NCBI RefSeq assembly: GCF_000517265.1
Contig: NZ_AYSJ01000002.1
Span: forward strand, 310,247-374,246
Length of the DNA stretch: 64,000 nucleotides
Origin: Photorhabdus khanii NC19
GTDB lineage: Bacteria; Pseudomonadota; Gammaproteobacteria; Enterobacterales; Enterobacteriaceae
Direction of reading: 5' to 3'
In this document: positions 57,330 to 64,000 of the stretch, piece after piece
How positions within the stretch are numbered: position 1 is the first letter of the stretch
Layout: the number at the start of each line of letters is the position of its first letter
Notes under the pieces: generated by a model
Seen by the model: the letters and a program-made list of their open reading frames with translations, nothing else
What the model was told of the DNA's origin: nothing
Databases searched by the model: none
Translations under genes and position numbers: made by a program

Positions 57330-58202
57330 ATGGATATTATCCAGAATCATCTTCATTCGATGACTTTGTCAGAACCTGATGCCGGGATTACAGCACAGCA
57401 GGAGCAGGCCAGGGTCGGTCAGTTTCAGGGAGAGAAAGTAGTACTGGTTACTGCATCCCAGTCTTTTGCTGACGCGGCCGAAGAGCTGACTTTTGCATTT
57501 TCGGAACGCAAGGATATGCCGCTCTCCAGACGTAAAGTTAGCGATGGACATGCCAGAGTGCGGGAAATTGAGGCGTTGGTGGGTGAATACTTACAGAAAG
57601 TGCCGGATCTGGAGCGCCAACAAAAGGTTAAGGCGTTGATCTCTCATTTAAATAGTAGCCAGCTGACTAATATCGCTCAGTTACAGGCTTATCTGGAAAG
57701 TTTTTCTGGAGAGGTGAGTGAACAATTCTATGCGCTGAGTCAGGCCCGTGATGCGTTGGCAGGCAGGCCAGAGGCACGTGCCATATTGACATTGGTTGAA
57801 CAAGAGTTGTCACGTTTAGCGCAAGAGCAAGGTATCGCTATCGAGTTAGGAGCCCGCATTACGCCTGATGCCACGGTAGCCGCCAGAGATGGGGTTGGTA
57901 ATTTGCAAGCATTGCGTAACATCTATCGTGACGCTGTTATGGATTATCAAGGGCTGTCAGCGGCCTGGCGAGATATCCAAGCCAACTTCAAGAGCAGTTC
58001 TCTGATGGAAGTGACAGGATTCATCATGAAAGCCCTGAGCGCTGATCTGGACAGCCAACCGCGCCAACTCGACCCTATTAAGCTGGAACGTGTGATGAGT
58101 GACATGCATAAGCTCCGTCTGCTTAACAGTTTGTCGGTTCAGGTTGAGCAGTTATGGAAAAGCGTGGTAAAGGGGGAAAATCATGGCATACGGGCCTTCT
58201 GA
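57330..58202 (+). CDS. lopN: LopN/SctW (YopN-like), gatekeeper
   Basis: 290 residues (YopN 293). The N-terminal secretion and chaperone-binding region (GEKVVLVTASQSFADAAEEL) is followed by the helical HrpJ/InvE domain (LERQQKVKALISHLNSSQLT onward). YopN with TyeA, SycN and YscB blocks effector secretion until host contact or low calcium. Its 3' end overlaps tyeA by 20 bases in a different frame. Confidence 0.93.
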   Translation: MDIIQNHLHSMTLSEPDAGITAQQEQARVGQFQGEKVVLVTASQSFADAAEELTFAFSERKDMPLSRRKVSDGHARVREIEALVGEYLQKVPDLERQQKVKALISHLNSSQLTNIAQLQAYLESFSGEVSEQFYALSQARDALAGRPEARAILTLVEQELSRLAQEQGIAIELGARITPDATVAARDGVGNLQALRNIYRDAVMDYQGLSAAWRDIQANFKSSSLMEVTGFIMKALSADLDSQPRQLDPIKLERVMSDMHKLRLLNSLSVQVEQLWKSVVKGENHGIRAF

Positions 58203-58470
58203 TCTTATGGGTGATGTCGTTTCTTTGATTGAGAAACGTTGGGCCAATGTGCGGGATGTTGAAATGCTCGGTCATGCTTTGAGCTTGCAGAATAGTCAAA
58301 CTCAAATTCATTTCTACCGGGAGTTGAAGCGATTGATTCGATTGATTCCGGTGGAAGTGTTCAGTGATGAAGAACAGCGCCAAAACCTACTTAACTCTTG
58401 TCAACTGGCGCTTGATACAGCAATTGAGAGAGAAGAAGACGAATTGTGGTCAGGAGAGGGAGCATCATGA
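58183..58470 (+). CDS. tyeA: TyeA-like gatekeeper partner
   Basis: 95 residues (TyeA 92), helical, [22 protein letters not shown] at the N-terminus and [27 protein letters not shown] near the middle, in line with TyeA. It binds the C-terminus of YopN-type proteins to close secretion. Its frame is +1 relative to lopN, as in Yersinia, where frameshifting makes a YopN-TyeA hybrid. Confidence 0.92.
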   Translation: MAYGPSDLMGDVVSLIEKRWANVRDVEMLGHALSLQNSQTQIHFYRELKRLIRLIPVEVFSDEEQRQNLLNSCQLALDTAIEREEDELWSGEGAS

Positions 58471-58838
58471 ACTGGATAGAGCCACAATTGCTCCAGTTTT
58501 GTCAGGATTTGGGTATGGAGATGTCTGATGCTTCCAGTCCCTTAATCCAAATTGATTTTGAGTATTCTGGTACATTACAGATTGAGCGCTATGGTGGCTC
58601 ATTAACGCTTTGGCTGGCCCGTGAAATTCCCTGGCATCAGGGGAGAGACGCGATGGTTAAGGCGATGTTACTTACTTTCAGCGGTCAGGGGCCTGAACTG
58701 CCCTTGCGTTGTGGCTGGTTGGGGGAAGATCGCCTATTATTGTTTGTGACATTAGATGAACGGCATATAACACTGCCTTTGCTGCATCAGGCATTTCGCT
58801 CTTTGCTAAGAGTACAGCGTGAGGCGCTCGCTTCGTGA
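58467..58838 (+). CDS. sycN: SycN, chaperone of LopN
   Basis: 123 residues (SycN 123): [19 protein letters not shown] start, [20 protein letters not shown] and [19 protein letters not shown] end, as in Yersinia SycN. Start at 58467, which overlaps the tyeA stop (ATGA); a longer frame starts with GTG at 58446. With the YscB-like protein it forms the heterodimeric chaperone of the gatekeeper. Confidence 0.93.
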   Translation: MNWIEPQLLQFCQDLGMEMSDASSPLIQIDFEYSGTLQIERYGGSLTLWLAREIPWHQGRDAMVKAMLLTFSGQGPELPLRCGWLGEDRLLLFVTLDERHITLPLLHQAFRSLLRVQREALAS

Positions 58839-59200
58839 GCAAAATCGCCTCCGCCCATATAGGAATTGAGCAACTAACGGCGATCAGCCGGGAAGAGATC
58901 GGGGTTGGCTTGCCTGATCGCTATGCGTTATTGCCCGATGGTCAATCCGTTGAGACTCACTCTGCACGTCTTTATCCAGCCAACAAGGCTGATCAGGCTT
59001 TGTTGGCTTTTGCCTGCCCACAAGATGGGTTTCACTCTCTGTTACGTCCCCATGACTTCCGTCAGGCTGTCAGTAGCTTGCGTGCAACTTTGCAACAAAG
59101 TGATGACATCAGGGTACAGCATGCTGTCTCCCTGCTGGAAAAGATGAATCAAGATGAACAGTTGTTGCAGATGGCCCTGCACTTGTTGCACAAGGTATAA
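58835..59200 (+). CDS. sctX: SctX (YscX), early secreted export component
   Basis: 121 residues (YscX 122). Starts with GTG at 58835, overlapping the sycN stop. [30 protein letters not shown] closely follows YscX in pattern, and it ends [12 protein letters not shown]. YscX is a component special to the Ysc family, bound by the chaperone YscY, and needed for SctV assembly or function. Confidence 0.92.
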   Translation: MSKIASAHIGIEQLTAISREEIGVGLPDRYALLPDGQSVETHSARLYPANKADQALLAFACPQDGFHSLLRPHDFRQAVSSLRATLQQSDDIRVQHAVSLLEKMNQDEQLLQMALHLLHKV

Positions 59201-59202
59201 CC

Positions 59203-59532
59203 ATGACTCTTAGTTATAAACAGCAAAGCGCTTTGCTGCTGCTCGGCTGGCTTCAACTCCAGTATGGTCATCCTGACCGAGCCCGTATTTTATTGGATGC
59301 ATTACTGGTTTTGCATCCTGAACATCAGGAAGGACGCCGTGCTTTGGTGGTTTCATTACTTAAATTGCAAGAGGGGAGTGTAGCGAAAGAACATTGTGCT
59401 CTCTTACAGGATCAGGGAGAACAAAGTGAGGCTCTTTGGCTTTGTGTCAGTCGCGCCTGCCAACAGGAAGGGAACCTGGAAGAAGCACGCAGTGCTTATC
59501 AGCGTTATCTTTCTCAAGGGACCGTACTATGA
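59203..59532 (+). CDS. sctY: SctY (YscY), chaperone of SctX
   Basis: 109 residues (YscY 114), TPR-like: [30 protein letters not shown] and a second repeat with [14 protein letters not shown] at the end. It binds SctX in the cytoplasm. It starts two bases after sctX and overlaps the sctV start by four bases. Confidence 0.9.
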   Translation: MTLSYKQQSALLLLGWLQLQYGHPDRARILLDALLVLHPEHQEGRRALVVSLLKLQEGSVAKEHCALLQDQGEQSEALWLCVSRACQQEGNLEEARSAYQRYLSQGTVL

Positions 59533-61646
59533 ATCGCGGGCTTGAGTTATTAAGTCGGATCGGCGAGCGCAAAGATATTATGCTGGCAATACTATTGCTG
59601 GCGGTTGTCTTCATGATGATTCTGCCACTTCCTCCTTTCCTGCTGGACATTCTGATCGCTATTAACATAACCATCTCTGTCGTACTAATGATGATGGCGG
59701 TTTATATAAACTCCCCCTTGCAGTTTTCCGCTTTCCCTGCGGTATTACTGGTAACGACTCTGTTTCGTCTGGCACTTTCAATCAGTACCACCCGGATGAT
59801 CCTCTTGCAGGCTGACGCCGGGAAGATTGTTTATACCTTTGGTAATTTCGTGGTTGGTGGAAACCTGATCGTGGGGATAGTGATCTTTTTGATCATTACC
59901 ATCGTACAATTTATCGTCATCACCAAAGGTTCAGAGCGTGTGGCTGAGGTTAGTGCGCGTTTTTCCCTTGATGCCATGCCTGGTAAGCAGATGAGTATTG
60001 ATGGAGATATGCGTGCTGGCGTTATCGACGTCAATGAAGCGAGGGAGAGACGCAGCACTATCGAGAAAGAGAGCCAGATGTTTGGTTCGATGGATGGTGC
60101 GATGAAATTTGTTAAGGGTGATGCTATTGCCAGTCTCCTTATCATCTTTGTCAACATTCTGGGTGGAATAACCATAGGTGTCACTCAGAAGGGGATGTCT
60201 GCTTCTGATGCATTGCAGCTCTACGCCATTTTGACCGTGGGTGATGGCATGGTTTCTCAGGTTCCGGCTCTGCTGATTGCCATCACCGCCGGTATCATTG
60301 TTACCCGGGTTTCGTCGGAAGACTCTTCAGATCTGGGCAATGAGATTGGTGAACAGGTCATCGCTCAACCAAAGGCACTGTTGATTGGTGGTGTTTTATT
60401 GGTGTTATTTGGTCTGATTCCCGGATTTCCGACATTAATCTTTTTTATGCTTGCGCTGGTGGTGACTGGAGGGGGTTATTTTCTGTTCCAGCGTCAGCGG
60501 CAAGACAATGTTAGTCAGCAAGCGGATCTTCCCAGCTTGTTAGCCCAAGGGGCAGGTGCCCCGGCGGCCAAACCGAAGGCCAAGATCGGCAGTAAGGCTA
60601 AGGGCGGGAAACTTAGCGAAAAAGAAGAATTCGCTATGACGGTTCCTTTACTTATTGATGTAGACGCCGGGTTACAGGCTGAATTGGAAGCCATTTCGCT
60701 TAATGATGAATTAATTCGGGTACGACGTGCACTCTATTTAGACTTAGGCGTACCCTTTCCAGGTATCCACTTACGCTTTAATGAGGGTATGAAGGCGGGA
60801 GAGTACCTGATCCAGCTACAAGAAGTGCCCGTTGCCCGTGGTCGTCTACGTTCAGCGCATTTGCTGGTACAGGAGCCGGTCAGTCAATTAGAACTGTTGG
60901 CTATCCCTTATGAAGAAGGAGAGCCATTATTACCTAATCAACCCACTTTGTGGGTAGCCGAAACTCATCAGGAACGTTTGGCTAAGTCGGGGATGGCGGT
61001 TTTATCCATGTCTCAGGTGATCACCTGGCATTTGTCACATGTGTTGCGGGAGTATGCTGAAGATTTTATTGGTGTGCAGGAGACCCGCTATCTTTTGGAG
61101 CAGATGGAGGGCAGCTACGGCGAGTTGGTCAAGGAGGCTATGCGCATAATCCCATTGCAACGGATGACGGAGATACTACAACGGCTGGTAGGAGAAGATA
61201 TCTCGATCCGTAATACACGTGCGATTCTTGAAGCTATGGTGGTATGGGGGCAAAAGGAGAAAGACGTAGTGCAGTTGACGGAATATATTCGCAGTAGCCT
61301 CAAGCGCTATATTTGTTACAAGTATGCTAACGGCAATAACATCCTGCCCGCTTATCTTTTGGATCAGCAAGTCGAGGAGCAGATCCGGGGAGGTATTCGT
61401 CAGACGAGCGCGGGTAGTTATCTGGCGCTAGACCCGGCGGTGACGCAAAGTTTCCTTGAACAGATGAAAAAAACGGTGGGTGATTTAACACAGATGCAGA
61501 ATAAGCCGGTGTTGATCGTATCAATGGATATTCGCCGTTATGTACGTAAGTTAATTGAAGGTGATCACCACGGCTTGCCAGTGCTCTCGTATCAAGAGTT
61601 GACTCAACAGATCAATATCCAACCGCTTGGTAGGGTGTGTCTATGA
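59529..61646 (+). CDS. sctV: SctV (YscV/LcrD), major export apparatus protein
   Basis: 705 residues (LcrD 704). Eight N-terminal transmembrane helices with the FHIPEP-type region ([47 protein letters not shown]) are followed by a linker and the cytoplasmic nonameric ring domain (from about residue 360; [18 protein letters not shown]). Start at the ATG at 59529; the frame runs further upstream through sctY. It is the gate and substrate-docking ring of the export apparatus. Confidence 0.97.
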   Translation: MNRGLELLSRIGERKDIMLAILLLAVVFMMILPLPPFLLDILIAINITISVVLMMMAVYINSPLQFSAFPAVLLVTTLFRLALSISTTRMILLQADAGKIVYTFGNFVVGGNLIVGIVIFLIITIVQFIVITKGSERVAEVSARFSLDAMPGKQMSIDGDMRAGVIDVNEARERRSTIEKESQMFGSMDGAMKFVKGDAIASLLIIFVNILGGITIGVTQKGMSASDALQLYAILTVGDGMVSQVPALLIAITAGIIVTRVSSEDSSDLGNEIGEQVIAQPKALLIGGVLLVLFGLIPGFPTLIFFMLALVVTGGGYFLFQRQRQDNVSQQADLPSLLAQGAGAPAAKPKAKIGSKAKGGKLSEKEEFAMTVPLLIDVDAGLQAELEAISLNDELIRVRRALYLDLGVPFPGIHLRFNEGMKAGEYLIQLQEVPVARGRLRSAHLLVQEPVSQLELLAIPYEEGEPLLPNQPTLWVAETHQERLAKSGMAVLSMSQVITWHLSHVLREYAEDFIGVQETRYLLEQMEGSYGELVKEAMRIIPLQRMTEILQRLVGEDISIRNTRAILEAMVVWGQKEKDVVQLTEYIRSSLKRYICYKYANGNNILPAYLLDQQVEEQIRGGIRQTSAGSYLALDPAVTQSFLEQMKKTVGDLTQMQNKPVLIVSMDIRRYVRKLIEGDHHGLPVLSYQELTQQINIQPLGRVCL

Positions 61647-62077
61647 ACCGTGATCCGCTTATCTCTTGGTTTGAGGATCAAGGTTATTCGGTACAGCCTC
61701 ACTGTATGGGGAGTAGCCCAATTCCTCTTGGCTGGCGTGTATGGTGTGAAGGCTGCGAAATTGCCTGGCGCTATGATGCACCGCGAGTTTGGATCGTGAT
61801 GTTACGCCGTACCTGGCAGCGCCGAGGGCTTGCTAATCCATTTGCGCCTCTTTATCTGTTGGCAACAGCAACGATGGCTGTGCTTGGGCCGGGTAGCCGA
61901 CTTTATGGTCAAGTTAATACTTTGGTTGACTCTCCCCTTAATGATGAACGTTTAGCTCGGTTCTATCACCGCTGGACAGGCGCGAGTGAGGTCGCGCCTG
62001 GCTGGTTCGAGTTAGAAGTCAGTCGCGTTATCTCGTTACATCAGATGAGAAAACAACAAAAAAAAGTCCAACTCTGA
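61643..62077 (+). CDS. lcrR: LcrR-like protein
   Basis: 144 residues (LcrR 146). [20 protein letters not shown], then [33 protein letters not shown] in the middle and [11 protein letters not shown] follow LcrR. Its role is regulatory, or in the stability or use of LcrG and LcrV, and not settled. The ATG at 61643 overlaps the sctV stop. Confidence 0.88.
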   Translation: MNRDPLISWFEDQGYSVQPHCMGSSPIPLGWRVWCEGCEIAWRYDAPRVWIVMLRRTWQRRGLANPFAPLYLLATATMAVLGPGSRLYGQVNTLVDSPLNDERLARFYHRWTGASEVAPGWFELEVSRVISLHQMRKQQKKVQL

Positions 62078-62117
62078 CAGGAAGAATCAATATCTCTCTT
62101 TATTATAGGAGTCACTG

Positions 62118-62396
62118 ATGCAAGAGGAACCCAATGCCAAAGTATTGCAAGCAGCTGAGGAAGCCATTAAGGACAGTGATCACAGACTGCAATTGTTACA
62201 GGAGATGTGGCAGTCTCTGGGCATCAACCCAAATGTGGGGGCAGAACTGTTTGGTCATACTGACGTTACTTTGGTTCAGAGTGCTGAGCAAGAGTTGCTG
62301 ACAGAAGTTAATCGCTTACGAAGCAACCATCCTCACTCTTTAGAAGAGGGAAAGCGTTTCCGTCGCCCACCTCGTATGCGTGGCATTATTGTATAA
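62118..62396 (+). CDS. lcrG: LcrG, LcrV chaperone and secretion regulator
   Basis: 92 residues (LcrG 95). Small helical protein: a long central helix (KVLQAAEEAIKDSDHRLQLL), the GAELFGHTDVTLVQSAEQELL segment and a basic end (KRFRRPPRMRG). It binds LcrV in the cytoplasm and helps block secretion from inside until LcrV titrates it. Its ribosome binding site is AGGAG seven bases before the ATG. Confidence 0.92.
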   Translation: MQEEPNAKVLQAAEEAIKDSDHRLQLLQEMWQSLGINPNVGAELFGHTDVTLVQSAEQELLTEVNRLRSNHPHSLEEGKRFRRPPRMRGIIV

Positions 62397-62406
62397 GGAT
62401 TTGAAG

Positions 62407-63333
62407 GTGGAAATTAAACCATATCAAAATGACCCACAGCTTTTCTGGAGCAGTCTGAAAGATGTTTCTCTGGATCAACTACGGGGTTCTAAATCTTCGA
62501 AGCTTGATGAACTGGTTAATCTTATTATTGATAAGGGAATCAAGATTGAATCTGGTTCTGATGTTATCACTAACGATAAAGAACTTCTGAAAAAGCTGAT
62601 TGCCTATTTTCTGCCAGCGGATGCTATTGTCAAAGATGGTCATTTAGATAGCCAAATAAAGAATGGAATCAAGGATCTTAAATCCTTCTTGGATAGCACG
62701 ACATTAAAAACTTGGACATTAAGAGATTTTCTGGCTGCTGTTCATTTTAATTTAACGCCGGATCGTCTTGATGATGATGTAATCGATATATTTGTTTCTG
62801 TTATGTCAGGCCATGATAAAAAACGACTTGAGTTACGTGATGAACTGGCGGCATTGACCGCAGAACTAAAGATTTACAGTGTTATTCAGTCGGAGATTAA
62901 CAAGAAATTAGCGGCTGATAAGAATCAAGAGCTTTTTATTAATGATGAAAAATCCTTCAACCTGCTGGACCATGAGAAATACGGTTTTAGTGATAAGGCT
63001 ACTTTTGAGAATAGTGCTGAATGTAAGTTGTTGAGTAAGATGTTCCCTAAATCAAAAGAAATTTCTATTAGGGATTTCTTAGAAAGCCCTAATAAGCAAA
63101 GTGGAGCTATGACAGGTCTGGAGACATCATATAAATATGATAAGGATAATAACAAACTGGCTAACTTTTCTACTTCGGTCAACGATCGCGTAAATCCACT
63201 AAACAATACTGTCCAGGAAAAAACCACGCGTTTAAATGACGTGAGTTCTCGCTACAACGCTGCTATTGAAGCGTTAAACCGTTTTATCCAGAAATACGAC
63301 AGCATTATGCGTAATATTCTCGGCGCAATTTAA
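62407..63333 (+). CDS. lcrV: LcrV, needle tip protein
   Basis: 308 residues. The long central and C-terminal coiled-coil helices of LcrV/PcrV are evident (LRDELAALTAELKIYSVIQS; ALNRFIQKYDSIMRNILGAI), as is the globular middle (FNLLDHEKYGFSDKATFENS). It caps the needle and guides assembly of the translocon. I choose GTG at 62407, with AAGGA eight bases upstream and 10 bases after lcrG; a longer frame begins with GTG at 62380 inside lcrG. Confidence 0.92.
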   Translation: MEIKPYQNDPQLFWSSLKDVSLDQLRGSKSSKLDELVNLIIDKGIKIESGSDVITNDKELLKKLIAYFLPADAIVKDGHLDSQIKNGIKDLKSFLDSTTLKTWTLRDFLAAVHFNLTPDRLDDDVIDIFVSVMSGHDKKRLELRDELAALTAELKIYSVIQSEINKKLAADKNQELFINDEKSFNLLDHEKYGFSDKATFENSAECKLLSKMFPKSKEISIRDFLESPNKQSGAMTGLETSYKYDKDNNKLANFSTSVNDRVNPLNNTVQEKTTRLNDVSSRYNAAIEALNRFIQKYDSIMRNILGAI

Positions 63334-63342
63334 GGAATAATT

Positions 63343-63852
63343 ATGGAGCACCAAGAAACACCTACCACTTCTGACCAGTACGCACAAGAATTGGAGTCCT
63401 TTCTTCACGACGGCGGTACCCTTGCCATGTTGAAGGATGTCTCCAGTGATACGCTGGAACAGCTTTATTCATTAGCGTTCAATCAGTACCTGTCAGGTAA
63501 ATGGCAGGATGCGCATAAGATATTCCAGGCCTTATGCATGTTGGATCATTATGACTCCCGGTTTTTTCTTGGGCTGGGGGCATGCCGTCAGGCAATGGGA
63601 CAATTGGAGCAGGCGATTCAAAGTTATAGCTACGGAGCGATGCTTGATATTAATGAGCCTCGCTTTCCATTTCATGCTGCTGAATGTCTCCTGCAATTAG
63701 GAGAGCTTGATGGGGCCGAGAGTGGCTTCTACTCGGCTCAACAGCTTGCGGCAGCTTTGCCGGAACAGGCTGCTTTGGCTGCCAGTTCTAGCGCAATGTT
63801 AGAAGCCATCACAATAAAAAGGACTCAGGAAGATGACTCTGATAGCAAATGA
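63343..63852 (+). CDS. lcrH: LcrH/SycD, translocator chaperone
   Basis: 169 residues (SycD 168). Three TPR repeats: LYSLAFNQYLSGKWQDAHKIF, SRFFLGLGACRQAMGQLEQA and RFPFHAAECLLQLGELDGAE. It keeps the translocators LopB and LopD soluble in the bacterium and takes part in regulation. The following lopB gene starts 20 bases before its stop codon. Confidence 0.95.
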   Translation: MEHQETPTTSDQYAQELESFLHDGGTLAMLKDVSSDTLEQLYSLAFNQYLSGKWQDAHKIFQALCMLDHYDSRFFLGLGACRQAMGQLEQAIQSYSYGAMLDINEPRFPFHAAECLLQLGELDGAESGFYSAQQLAAALPEQAALAASSSAMLEAITIKRTQEDDSDSK

Positions 63853-64000
63853 ACACCAAGTTCCTCTATTGCGAGGCGGTTTTCAGGTTGATGATATCCC
63901 TGTGGCTACACCTCCTAAAGAGGATTATCGCGTTACGCCTAGCCAGGCAGGTAACGTATCGTCTGATGTAGCTAAGTTACGAGGGGTATCATTGCCGGAA
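63833..64000 (+). CDS. lopB: LopB (YopB/PopB-like) translocator, cut by the window end
   Basis: The first 56 codons of a gene that continues past the right edge. The ATG at 63833 overlaps the end of lcrH, with CAGGAAG just upstream. The part seen (MTLIANEHQVPLLRGGFQVD onward) is polar, as the N-termini of YopB-type translocators are. The call rests mainly on position (lcrGVH-yopBD order). It would form the pore in the host membrane with LopD. Confidence 0.75.
   Translation, partial: MTLIANEHQVPLLRGGFQVDDIPVATPPKEDYRVTPSQAGNVSSDVAKLRGVSLPE

Overview
The window is most likely from Photorhabdus (Morganellaceae). Two thirds of it is a core chromosomal backbone in the gene order known from E. coli: ybaL-fsr-ushA-ybaK-ybaP-copA/cueR-ybbJ-qmcA-ybbN-ybbO-tesA/ybbA-ybbP, then purK-purE-lpxH-ppiB/cysS-ybcJ-folD-argU. 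This is joined to a complete Ysc/Psc-type type III secretion system (T3SS) that carries a YopT-like protease (LopT), a combination described in Photorhabdus. The genus call is inference; no database search was possible.

Layout. 1-4.4 kb is a decayed accessory zone: a probably frameshifted gene, an AfsA-like (A-factor biosynthesis hotdog) pseudogene, a truncated LysR gene fused to a truncated EamA permease, and a LysE exporter gene preceded by a degenerate tandem copy of its own 5' end. 4.6-21.6 kb is conserved backbone, with a textbook CueR promoter between copA and cueR. 21.7-26.3 kb is an insertion relative to E. coli: a Tsx-like porin, a major facilitator and a RutA-like flavin monooxygenase on one strand, with a CRP-like site upstream, and a second riboflavin synthase-like gene on the other. 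26.4-32.5 kb returns to backbone (PurR-controlled purEK, lpxH, ppiB, cysS, ybcJ, folD) and ends at tRNA-Arg(UCU), argU.

Beyond argU, 32.5-38.5 kb is a scrap zone: AlpA-like and DUF551 phage remnants, intact atoDA CoA-transferase genes behind a truncated permease, one degenerate IS630 element abutting a second truncated IS630-family transposase, an orphan small gene and a cold-shock gene. From 38.7 kb to the end lies the T3SS. lopT with its chaperone is followed by an exsD-sctB-sctL operon (minus), exsA (minus), a sctN-sctU operon (minus) and a lopN-tyeA-sycN-sctX-sctY-sctV-lcrR-lcrG-lcrV-lcrH-lopB operon (plus), which runs off the right edge.

How the T3SS parts fit together: ExsA should activate the operons and ExsD should restrain it. 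Three promoters share the same layout: an A-tract, GnC, a TTG-type half-site, exactly 21 bp, then a TATAAT-like -10. No exsC or exsE is visible next to exsA, so the rest of the regulatory switch must be elsewhere or different. sctQ also has an internal start that would yield the short SctQ-C subunit.
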